From assembly GCA_009699615.1 (NCBI GenBank), contig WLNV01000011.1, forward strand, positions 1 to 17,557: a DNA stretch of 17,557 bases. The letters are read 5' to 3'. Positions 6,946 to 12,341 of the stretch are shown piece after piece. Positions within the stretch are counted from its first letter, which is position 1, and every line of letters starts with the position of its first letter. Made by a program: the position numbers and the translations under genes. The notes under the pieces were generated by a model. It was not told the origin of the DNA. It ran no database searches and saw only the letters and a list, made by a program, of their open reading frames with translations. The stretch is from Actinomycetota bacterium. GTDB taxonomy: Bacteria; Actinomycetota; Thermoleophilia; Solirubrobacterales; Solirubrobacteraceae.

Positions 6946-7083
6946 TCAGCCCTTCGCGGTCTTGAGCGCGGTGTTGAAGCTGGAGCCGACGGTGCTGACG
7001 ATCTGCGGCTTGGACACGACCAGGCTGATGGCCGCGAGCAGGATCAGTGCGGAGAAGATGTCGAGTACGCCGTTGATCTTCAA
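6946..7083 (-). CDS. 45-residue membrane protein, TTG start
   Basis: I choose the TTG at 7083 because AAAGGAGACACC precedes it, the same AAGGAGACAC string that precedes the ATG at 4671. A longer in-frame version exists but would start in the promoter region. The product begins MKINGVLDIFSALILLAAIS and has one transmembrane helix (about 7-24) followed by a polar tail. It is the first gene of the left virion operon. Its TTG-AAG start mirrors that of the capsid operon's first gene at 15075. Confidence 0.7.
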   Translation of the reverse strand: MKINGVLDIFSALILLAAISLVVSKPQIVSTVGSSFNTALKTAKG

Positions 7084-7133
7084 GGTGTCTCCTTTGGTCG
7101 CGCCCGAGCGGGCTGCGAGGGTTGTGGAATCTC

Positions 7134-7162
7134 CCATAGGGTATAGCGGAAACCAGCCGCCG
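7134..7162 (-). promoter_or_regulatory. Candidate promoter for the left virion operon
   Basis: On the minus strand CGCTATACCC carries a -10-like TATACC (7145-7140), about 57 bases upstream of the TTG start of the first gene, leaving a short leader with a good ribosome site. The -35 is not convincing. It lies back to back with the plus-strand TAGACT promoter at 7167, so this roughly 100-base stretch would be the divergent control region of the genome. Confidence 0.35.
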
Positions 7163-7166
7163 TGGC

Positions 7167-7180
7167 TAGACTCCCGAGCA
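7167..7180 (+). promoter_or_regulatory. -10 element of leaderless-type promoter for the early right arm
   Basis: TAGACT (7167-7172) is followed by 7 bases and then ATGGACACC at 7180. TAGACTCCCG is also found at the minus-strand promoter before 8373, which suggests a shared promoter class. No clear -35 is seen. If transcription begins at 7180, the first frame translated is the 11-codon leader. Confidence 0.5.
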
Positions 7181-7215
7181 TGGACACCCCAAACAGGAGA
7201 ACGCTCTATGGCTGA
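7180..7215 (+). CDS. Putative 11-residue leader peptide
   Basis: ATG at 7180, 7 bases after a -10-like TAGACT, opens a frame reading MDTPNRRTLYG and stopping with TGA at 7213-7215. The stop overlaps the start region of the zinc-ribbon gene by 8 bases, and that gene's AGGAGA (7195-7200) lies inside the frame. Its first three codons match those of the genes at 3746, 7429, 8373 and 8432. Two arginine codons sit mid-frame (AGG AGA, also the ribosome site). It could be a translated leader that controls initiation at 7208, or simply a by-product of a transcript starting here. Confidence 0.4.
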   Translation: MDTPNRRTLYG

Positions 7216-7429
7216 CATTGGCCGTTACGTTGTCGGGTACCGCAAGAACGACCGTGCGATCAGGGGACGCACAGACGTACGCGAAGGCGGCAAGTGCATC
7301 AGTTGCGGCAGCGTCGTGTGGTTCTTCTCCTCTGGCATCGCGAACTTGCGCGAGAAGGATTCCGCCGCTGTCTGCCAGGACTGCCACAACCGGCCCGACG
7401 TAAAAGACAACCTCCAGAGGGAGCTGTGA
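7208..7429 (+). CDS. Small zinc-ribbon protein
   Basis: A 73-residue protein with AGGAGA 7 bases before the ATG. Cysteines at 30, 33, 56 and 59 form two CxxC knuckles (KCISCG and VCQDCH), the signature of a treble-clef or zinc-ribbon fold. The N-terminus is basic. Such small phage proteins often bind DNA, RNA or a host polymerase subunit, but the target cannot be read from sequence. Its stop overlaps the next ATG (TGATG). It is the first full gene of the right arm, so early expression is likely. Confidence 0.7.
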   Translation: MADIGRYVVGYRKNDRAIRGRTDVREGGKCISCGSVVWFFSSGIANLREKDSAAVCQDCHNRPDVKDNLQREL

Positions 7430-7608
7430 TGGACACCCAAGATCACCTCGACGCGATCCGCAACTGCGGCCACGACCTGGCGAACGCGATCAAGGCCGCA
7501 ACCGACGCCGAGGTCAGCCCTGCCGTAATTTTTCCCACCCTCATCGGTGTCTTGCAGGACAGCGGCCTGATGCCCGAGGGCGGACTGCCGTTCCCCCTAA
7601 CCTTCTAG
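7429..7608 (+). CDS. 59-residue protein of unknown function
   Basis: The ATG at 7429 overlaps the zinc-ribbon stop (TGATGG) and opens with the same MDT codons seen at the leaderless starts. The product is helical at first (HLDAIRNCGHDLANAIKAATDAE) and then has PAVIFPTLIGVLQDSGLM, without a membrane segment long enough to be convincing. I do not recognise it. It ends in a 12-base tail-to-tail overlap with the antisense glycosyltransferase-like gene, so convergent transcription may affect both. Confidence 0.6.
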   Translation: MDTQDHLDAIRNCGHDLANAIKAATDAEVSPAVIFPTLIGVLQDSGLMPEGGLPFPLTF

Positions 7609-8373
7609 GCCGAGCAGCCGCTTCTGCTTTTCGATCTCGCGTGGCTCCTGTGTATGCAGCCGGGAGCCGCGCCGCGCCGGATGCCTCAACGCAGAACGGT
7701 GCATGATGAACGGCTCGCACGGCAACGGTGGCGGCAACATCAGCCGATCATGCTCCGCATCCTCCGAAGTGCCGCTGATCTTCCCGAGCATGTACGGGGC
7801 CCGCGGTTCCCACCACTGCGAGAACCTTTCTATCGTGTTGCCCTCCGCGTGCGTGTTGCCCATCGCGTCCTTGAACACTGACGAGCTGACCGAGTAGCTG
7901 TCGATCAGGTCGGCTCGCATCACTCGGCCGCGAGTGGTGGCAACGCTGCCGTCCAGCTCGACGCACCGGATAGGCCAGCCCAACCTGGGCGAGAAATCGG
8001 CTGGCGCTTGCGCCTGGTCGGCTTCGTCTTGCCACAGCCACATTTGCACCCAGTCGGTCAAGTATTCGGCGTTCACGAGTACCTCGTCGCCGTCGATCCA
8101 TACTGACCAGACCGGCTGGGGGCGGAACTTCCGTGCCACCTTTATCATGTCCGTCCGTTTGTGCGCGTCTGTTTTCCAGCGGCCCTGCTTCAAGGTGATG
8201 AGGCCGTCCCAGCGTGTCCAGTCGGTTTCGGGGCCGTCGGCGTCCATTCCGGCAGGGCCATCGTAGACGTACACATGTGGGGTGGCTTTGAGCGCCGAGG
8301 CGATGGCTGCGTGTGCGAGCGGCCCTTCTTTGTAGGTGCTTAGAAGGGCGATTAGAGTGAATGTGGTGTCCAT
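7597..8373 (-). CDS. Putative glycosyltransferase (GT-A-like)
   Basis: A 258-residue protein beginning TFTLIALLSTYKEGPLAHAA, with a first beta strand/loop as in family-2-type glycosyltransferases. HVYVYDGPAG (33-42) and WSVWIDGDEVLV (89-100) provide a DxD-like metal/nucleotide-sugar site. There is no membrane anchor or signal peptide. It is the only minus-strand gene inside the right arm and has its own leaderless promoter, which suggests independent acquisition or timing. It might glycosylate a capsid or spike protein, a cell-wall polymer (blocking superinfection) or DNA. The fold assignment is moderate; the substrate is unknown. Confidence 0.55.
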   Translation of the reverse strand: MDTTFTLIALLSTYKEGPLAHAAIASALKATPHVYVYDGPAGMDADGPETDWTRWDGLITLKQGRWKTDAHKRTDMIKVARKFRPQPVWSVWIDGDEVLVNAEYLTDWVQMWLWQDEADQAQAPADFSPRLGWPIRCVELDGSVATTRGRVMRADLIDSYSVSSSVFKDAMGNTHAEGNTIERFSQWWEPRAPYMLGKISGTSEDAEHDRLMLPPPLPCEPFIMHRSALRHPARRGSRLHTQEPREIEKQKRLLGLEG

Positions 8374-8385
8374 GCCGGGAGTCTA
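8374..8385 (-). promoter_or_regulatory. -10 element of leaderless promoter for the glycosyltransferase-like gene
   Basis: On the minus strand TAGACT (8385-8380) is followed by 6 bases and then ATGGACACC at 8373. TAGACTCCCG also occurs at the plus-strand start at 7167. It lies back to back with the promoter at 8397, so the two -10 boxes are only about 35 bases apart and share one intergenic region. Confidence 0.5.
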
Positions 8386-8396
8386 GCGAATCGCCC

Positions 8397-8431
8397 TTGA
8401 CATTGCGTATACGCATCGTATACTTCAACTC
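8397..8431 (+). promoter_or_regulatory. Consensus sigma-70-type leaderless promoter
   Basis: TTGACA (8397-8402), a 16-base spacer and TATACT (8419-8424) give a near-perfect vegetative promoter. The start codon ATG at 8432 lies 7 bases after the -10, so the mRNA should begin at or next to the start codon with no leader. There is no Shine-Dalgarno sequence. It drives the pentapeptide/replication operon and is the best-matched promoter in the window. Confidence 0.75.
8405..8424. promoter_or_regulatory. Candidate operator: two GTATAC palindromes 11 bp apart
   Basis: GCGTATACGC (8405-8414) is a perfect 10-base palindrome in the promoter spacer. A second GTATAC (8418-8423) overlaps the -10. The centres are 11 bases apart, one helical turn, as for tandem repressor dimers. 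The ribbon-helix-helix protein encoded at 9718 in the same operon is an obvious candidate ligand, by inference only. Confidence 0.45.
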
Positions 8432-8683
8432 ATGGACACCACGCAGAACACCAACGCAGCACTTGTCACGCCCGCCACCGCACAGTGCGATCTGAAGGGC
8501 GCCCTGAACATCAACGGCAGCGACATCATCGTCAGCATCGACGTTCCCGCCGTCGTCTGGAACCAGATCGACGTTGAGCCGGTCATTCTCAGCAGCGGCC
8601 TTGCTTTCAAGAACACCTACCACAACGGCATCCACACCGGCTGGTGGCTTGATCCGAAGCTTGACATGGAAATCGAGTCGTGA
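8432..8683 (+). CDS. 83-residue protein of unknown function, leaderless start
   Basis: Begins at the ATG 7 bases after the TATACT box, with no ribosome site, and so is translated from a leaderless mRNA. The product has a polar N-terminus (MDTTQNTNAALVTPATAQ), then alternating strands (LNINGSDIIVSIDVPAVVW) and a C-terminal HNGIHTGWWLDPKLDMEIES. It is probably a small all-beta protein. I recognise no family. As the first gene of an operon with a consensus promoter it is probably abundant early in infection. That makes a host-takeover or anti-defence role worth considering, but there is no direct evidence. Confidence 0.65.
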   Translation: MDTTQNTNAALVTPATAQCDLKGALNINGSDIIVSIDVPAVVWNQIDVEPVILSSGLAFKNTYHNGIHTGWWLDPKLDMEIES

Positions 8684-8742
8684 GCGCCCTTCCGTGGTTC
8701 GCCCTGGTCGTCGTCTGCCTATTCGTAAGGAGAGCATCATGA
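8680..8742 (+). CDS. Putative 20-residue membrane peptide
   Basis: The GTG at 8680 overlaps the preceding stop (GTGA), and the TGA at 8740-8742 overlaps the next ATG (ATGA). The frame therefore fills the gap between two genes with the same 4-base overlaps used elsewhere in this operon. The product MSALPWFALVVVCLFVRRAS is a hydrophobic helix with a basic end, a typical single-pass micropeptide. The double overlap argues for real translation; alternatively it only couples the two neighbours. Confidence 0.5.
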   Translation: MSALPWFALVVVCLFVRRAS

Positions 8743-9122
8743 TCGAGATTCGCAACACATCCGGCAACGTGATCTGGACGAGCGAGGCCAAGACTGTTCG
8801 CGCTGCCGTTGAGGAAGCGGTCGCAGCTAAGGCCGACCTGTCCGGGGCCGACCTGTCCGGGGCCGACCTGTCCGGGGCCGACCTGTCCAGGGCTAACCTG
8901 TCCAGGGCTAACCTGTCCGGGTCCGACCTGTCCGGGGCCGACCTGTCCAGGGCTAACCTGACCTGGTCCGACCTGACCGGGGCCTACCTGACCGGGGCCT
9001 ACCTGTCCAGGGCTAACCTGACCTGGTCCGACCTGACCGGGGCCGACCTGACCGGGGCTAAGATCAACGCCGACGATCAGGCTGCTCTCCTGTCCGCGCT
9101 CGGCATTCGGGTGAAGTCGTGA
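8739..9122 (+). CDS. Pentapeptide-repeat protein
   Basis: A 127-residue protein with TAAGGAGAGCATC before the ATG. Residues 1-31 (MIEIRNTSGNVIWTSEAKTV and a helix) form a small N-terminal unit often found before phage pentapeptide arrays. Residues 32-106 are 15 unbroken pentapeptides of type A(D/N)LSG, with variants SDLTG, AYLTG and ANLTW. They should make about four coils of a right-handed quadrilateral beta-helix. The C-terminus (AKINADDQAALLSALGIRV) caps it. Proteins of this fold can mimic DNA and bind gyrase (Qnr/MfpA), but this array is much shorter and no such role is shown. Confidence 0.85.
   Translation: MIEIRNTSGNVIWTSEAKTVRAAVEEAVAAKADLSGADLSGADLSGADLSRANLSRANLSGSDLSGADLSRANLTWSDLTGAYLTGAYLSRANLTWSDLTGADLTGAKINADDQAALLSALGIRVKS
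8832..9056 (+). repeat. Fifteen tandem 15-base units encoding pentapeptides
   Basis: The unit GCCGACCTGTCCGGG and its variants (GCTAACCTGTCCAGG, TCCGACCTGACCGGG) repeat 15 times in frame without interruption. Blocks of identical DNA, such as the first three units and two copies of the ordered TCC-GAC/GCC-TAC group, show recent unit duplication and recombination. The array may vary in length between relatives. Confidence 0.9.
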
Positions 9123-9721
9123 ACCTGCGCGACCTGACAGACGAGGAACTGATCGAGAAGGTGACTCCGCCGAATATGAGCGAAGTCGCTGCTGCCGAGC
9201 TTCGTCGTCGTCTTGCTGTGATCCCCACCCTGACCGCAGAGTTGGAGGAAGCGCGGAAGGAGCGGTATAGGCTCGTCAACCGCATTGAGCAGCAGCGTAA
9301 CCGTTTGGCTGAGTTGGAGGCCATCGTCGCTAACCACGCCGACCACTACCGTCGCCCCATCGAGAAAGCAGCGGAGGCGGCGCGCCTGCACATTACCGCG
9401 TGGCAGGAAGAACACTTCCGGGCCAACCGTGCCGAGGCTGCCGAGAAGAAGCGCGACGAGGCGATCAGTAGCCGCGAGCATTGGAAGGCGCTGGCGAGCG
9501 CTCGCCTATTGATGATTGCGCCGGAGAGAAAGGTGGCGGCACAGAGACTCGCGGCATTGGACGAGTGCAAGGATCTTAACGCTGCTGCCGAGGCTGACCG
9601 TGACCGGCTGGCCGAAGCGCTGGAACAGATCGCGGCTGACAAGGTGCCAAGGACGACCCGCTGCATCGTGCAGCAGAAGATTGCCCGTGCTGCTCTCGCT
9701 GCTAGGAAGGAGAAGGGATGA
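9119..9721 (+). CDS. Coiled-coil protein of unknown function
   Basis: A 200-residue protein with a GTG start overlapping the preceding stop (GTGA). Residues 35-180 are almost all charged heptads with Ala/Leu/Glu/Arg (TAELEEARKERYRLVNRIEQ; NRLAELEAIVANH; EADRDRLAEALEQIAADK), predicting a long dimeric coiled coil. The N-terminus (NLRDLTDEELIEKVTPPNM) is a short helical unit. No enzyme motif or membrane segment is present. Phage coiled-coil proteins in early operons can be recombination accessories, assembly factors or host-binding proteins. The position just before the RHH and resolvase genes favours DNA metabolism, but this is weak. Confidence 0.65.
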   Translation: MNLRDLTDEELIEKVTPPNMSEVAAAELRRRLAVIPTLTAELEEARKERYRLVNRIEQQRNRLAELEAIVANHADHYRRPIEKAAEAARLHITAWQEEHFRANRAEAAEKKRDEAISSREHWKALASARLLMIAPERKVAAQRLAALDECKDLNAAAEADRDRLAEALEQIAADKVPRTTRCIVQQKIARAALAARKEKG

Positions 9722-9861
9722 GCGATCTAACCAAAGTTCTGACGGTGCGCGTGCCGGTCAAGGACGCGAACAGGCTGGCGAAGCTGGCGAAACGGCGCAA
9801 GGTCACGATCAGCGTGGTTGTGCGTGACATTCTCGCGGAACAGTTGAAAGGGGTGCGCTAG
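9718..9861 (+). CDS. Ribbon-helix-helix DNA-binding protein (Arc/CopG-like)
   Basis: A 47-residue protein whose ATG overlaps the coiled-coil stop (ATGA), with AGGAGAAGGG upstream. The pattern KVLTVRVPVKDANRLAKLAK, then RRKVTISVVVRDILAEQL, fits the RHH fold: one beta strand (LTVRVP) followed by two helices joined by a Val/Thr-Ser turn. RHH dimers bind short palindromes via the strand and often repress their own operon. The two GTATAC sites in the promoter of this operon are a plausible target. It ends directly before the resolvase start at 9862. Confidence 0.75.
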   Translation: MSDLTKVLTVRVPVKDANRLAKLAKRRKVTISVVVRDILAEQLKGVR

Positions 9862-10170
9862 ATGGGAGCGATGGAACGCCGGAAGGGCACACGAGGCGAG
9901 CTCGAGGTTGCAGCGGTGCTGACTGAGGCAGGGTTTCCGGCTCGCCGTGACGGACGCCTAACCGGCGACCTTTTGCACAACCTTCCCGGCCTGCACCTTG
10001 AGGTGAAGTGGCAGGAGCGCATTCAGATCCTGGAGTGGATTCGGCAGGCCGAGACGGACGCGGCGAAGCAAAAGCGCACGCCCGCCGTCGTGTGGCGCAA
10101 GAGCAGGATGCCGTGGCAGATCACGCTCGGCCTGGATGCGTTCCTAGAGATCATGAAGCAGGCGCAATGA
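9862..10170 (+). CDS. PD-(D/E)XK Holliday-junction-resolvase-like nuclease
   Basis: A 102-residue protein starting at the ATG that directly follows the RHH stop. The motif set fits archaeal Hjc/phage resolvase-like nucleases: Glu13 in RGELEVAAVLTEAGF, Asp36 in GDLLHN, and Glu47-x-Lys49 in HLEVKW, with a helix after it (ILEWIRQAETDAAKQK) and a strand TPAVVWRKSRMPW. In phages such enzymes cut branched DNA before packaging or in recombination. It overlaps the helicase-methyltransferase gene by ATGA, so the two are made together. A restriction-like nuclease partner for that fusion is an alternative reading. Confidence 0.75.
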   Translation: MGAMERRKGTRGELEVAAVLTEAGFPARRDGRLTGDLLHNLPGLHLEVKWQERIQILEWIRQAETDAAKQKRTPAVVWRKSRMPWQITLGLDAFLEIMKQAQ

Positions 10171-12341
10171 GTCACCTGTTCCCATTCCAACAGCAGATAG
10201 TTGACTGGTCGCTCGACCGTGACTGCTCCGCGATCTTCGCCGACACCGGACTAGGCAAAGCGCTGATGCAGATCACATGGGCGCACGAAATCGCCGAGCG
10301 CACCGGCGGCCGTGTCCTGATCCTCGCTCCGCTCGCTGTCGCATCTCAAACAGCCCGCGAAGCAGTCAAGTTCGGCATCGCCGATGTTGCAGCAAGCCGC
10401 ACCCCGGACGACACGACCGCTTGCATCGTCATCACCAACTACGAGCGTCTACACCTGTACCGAGACATTGAATGGGCCGGGCTTGTGCTGGACGAGTCGA
10501 GCATACTCAAGAGCGTAGATTCGCATACCCGCGACGACCTGACGAAGTGGGGAAAGACGATCCGTTACCGGCTCTGCTGCACCGCGACACCAGCGCCGAA
10601 CGATCACACCGAGCTAGGAAACCACGCCGAGTTTCTCGGAGTCATGACCCGGCAGCAGATGCTCGGCGAGTTCTTCGTCCACGACGAGGATCAGGTCGCC
10701 GTGCAGCACTGGCGGTTGAAAGGCCACGCGCACCGGCTGTTCTGGCAATGGGTCGCCGGATGGGCCATCGCTGTCCGCCGCCCGTCTGACCTCGGCCACG
10801 AGGACGGCGGGTACAGCCTGCCGCCGCTCCTGGTCGATCACGAATGGGTCGATGACGACCGGCAGTCTGATGATCGCCTCTTCGCTGTCGAGGCTCGCAC
10901 GTTGGACGAGCGCCGCGAGGCCAGGCTTGCCTCAACCGATGACCGGGTAGCAGCTTGCGCTGTGGCCGTTGCGTCAGAACCTAACGAGCCGTGGATTATC
11001 TGGTGCGACTACAACCGCGAAAGCGAAGCTTTGCGACGAGCCATTCCCGACGCCGTAGAGATCCGCGGCTCAGACACCGCCGAGCGCAAAGAGCAAGCCC
11101 TACTCGACTTCGCCGAGGGCCGCATCCGAGTCCTCATCACCAAGCCGACCATAGCCGGGTTCGGACTCAACTGGCAACACTGCGCCCGCGTCTGCTTCGT
11201 CGGACTTTCAGACAGCTACGAGCAGTGGTACCAGGCCGTCCGTCGCTGCTGGCGCTTCGGCCAGACTCGGCCCGTCCACGTACGCGTATTCGCAGGCGAA
11301 GGTGAACGAGCCGTGATCGAAAACGTCCAACGCAAAGCTAGGGAGGCAGAACACATGATGGAGCAGATCGTCCGGTACCTCGCAGACGCTCGGGCAGCAA
11401 AGCAGCCCGGCGAGTACCAGCGAGACATCGCCACCGGCGACGGCTGGACACTCCACCTCGGAGACTGCGTGGATGTCGTCCAGGAGCTAGATCGGGACAG
11501 TCTAGGACTCAGCGTGTTCTCGCCACCGTTCCCTGGAATGTACGTCTACAGCGCTTCGGAGCGCGACATGGGCAACACGCACGACTTGCGCGAGTTTGCG
11601 GGGATGATGCGCCCGCTCGCCGTTGGATTGTTTTCTGCCACGATGCCGGGGCGGTCGTGCGCGATCCACCTTTGCCAGACGACAGCGCAGAAGGTCAGGG
11701 ACGGCTACGTTGGCGTTAAGGACTTTCGAGGCAACGTCATCAAGACGATGCAGCGCGCCGGATGGATCTACTACGGCGAGGTCTGCATCGACAAGGATCC
11801 GCAGATCAAAGCGATCCGCACGAAGGATCAGGGCTTGCTGTTCAAGAGCCTAGCTCGTGACTCGTCCGTGATGCACATGGCTCTAGCCGACTACGTGCTT
11901 CAGTTCAAGAAGCCAGGCCAGAACGAGGTTCCAATCAAGGCGGGTATCTCGGAGCGGTACGGCAACCCGGACGGTTGGATCACGCAGGAGGAATGGATCG
12001 AATGGGCCGCGCCCGTCTGGTACCGCGCTGGAAAAGACTATCCCGGCGGCATCCGCGAGACAGACGTATTGAACGTGGCGAATGCCCGCGACGAGCGCGA
12101 CGAGCGCCACATGGCACCATTGCAGCTGGGAGTCATTGAGCGGTGCGTGAAGCTATGGAGCGCTCCAGGCGATCTCGTTTACAGCCCGTTCGCCGGTGTT
12201 GGCTCCGAAGGTGTTGTGTCGCTCCAGTTGGGTCGCAGATTCGTTGGTTCCGAGCTAAAGCCGTCGTACTGGAGGACAGCGTGCCGCAACCTCGGCGACA
12301 GCGTTTCGCAACTTTCACTGTCTACACAGGAGGCATCGTGA
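10167..12341 (+). CDS. SNF2-type helicase fused to DNA methyltransferase
   Basis: A 724-residue fusion from the ATG at 10167 (ATGA overlap with the nuclease). Residues 1 to about 430 are a superfamily-2/SNF2-like translocase: Walker A-like ADTGLGKA (25-32, with Ala in place of the usual Thr/Ser), DESS at 109-112, CCTATPAPND as motif III, and motif V/VI AGFGLNW and QAVRRCWRFGQ. Residues about 430-715 are a beta-type N4-cytosine/N6-adenine methyltransferase. SPPF (452-455) is the catalytic motif IV and comes before the AdoMet-binding SPFAGVG (673-679), with a long target-recognition stretch between them. Possible roles are remodelling replication forks while methylating phage DNA, or part of a restriction-modification-like unit. 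Next comes the exonuclease. Confidence 0.88.
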   Translation: MSHLFPFQQQIVDWSLDRDCSAIFADTGLGKALMQITWAHEIAERTGGRVLILAPLAVASQTAREAVKFGIADVAASRTPDDTTACIVITNYERLHLYRDIEWAGLVLDESSILKSVDSHTRDDLTKWGKTIRYRLCCTATPAPNDHTELGNHAEFLGVMTRQQMLGEFFVHDEDQVAVQHWRLKGHAHRLFWQWVAGWAIAVRRPSDLGHEDGGYSLPPLLVDHEWVDDDRQSDDRLFAVEARTLDERREARLASTDDRVAACAVAVASEPNEPWIIWCDYNRESEALRRAIPDAVEIRGSDTAERKEQALLDFAEGRIRVLITKPTIAGFGLNWQHCARVCFVGLSDSYEQWYQAVRRCWRFGQTRPVHVRVFAGEGERAVIENVQRKAREAEHMMEQIVRYLADARAAKQPGEYQRDIATGDGWTLHLGDCVDVVQELDRDSLGLSVFSPPFPGMYVYSASERDMGNTHDLREFAGMMRPLAVGLFSATMPGRSCAIHLCQTTAQKVRDGYVGVKDFRGNVIKTMQRAGWIYYGEVCIDKDPQIKAIRTKDQGLLFKSLARDSSVMHMALADYVLQFKKPGQNEVPIKAGISERYGNPDGWITQEEWIEWAAPVWYRAGKDYPGGIRETDVLNVANARDERDERHMAPLQLGVIERCVKLWSAPGDLVYSPFAGVGSEGVVSLQLGRRFVGSELKPSYWRTACRNLGDSVSQLSLSTQEAS

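Noticed and set aside
6946..7218. 90-codon version of the TTG-start membrane protein
   Set aside because: The extension covers the divergent promoter region. The TTG at 7083 has a strong AAAGGAG site.
7748..8791. A 347-codon minus-strand reading frame
   Set aside because: It overlaps the glycosyltransferase-like gene in another frame and crosses the consensus promoter and the next gene. Its Arg/Pro-rich composition is typical of a high-GC shadow frame.
8832..9056. CRISPR-like array
   Set aside because: Repeats are 15 bases, contiguous, in frame and encode pentapeptides. No spacers or cas genes are present.
12143..12337. Longer N-terminal extension of the exonuclease
   Set aside because: The added region lies inside the methyltransferase gene and has no domain, while the GTG at 12338 has AGGAGG upstream and begins right before the YqaJ motif.
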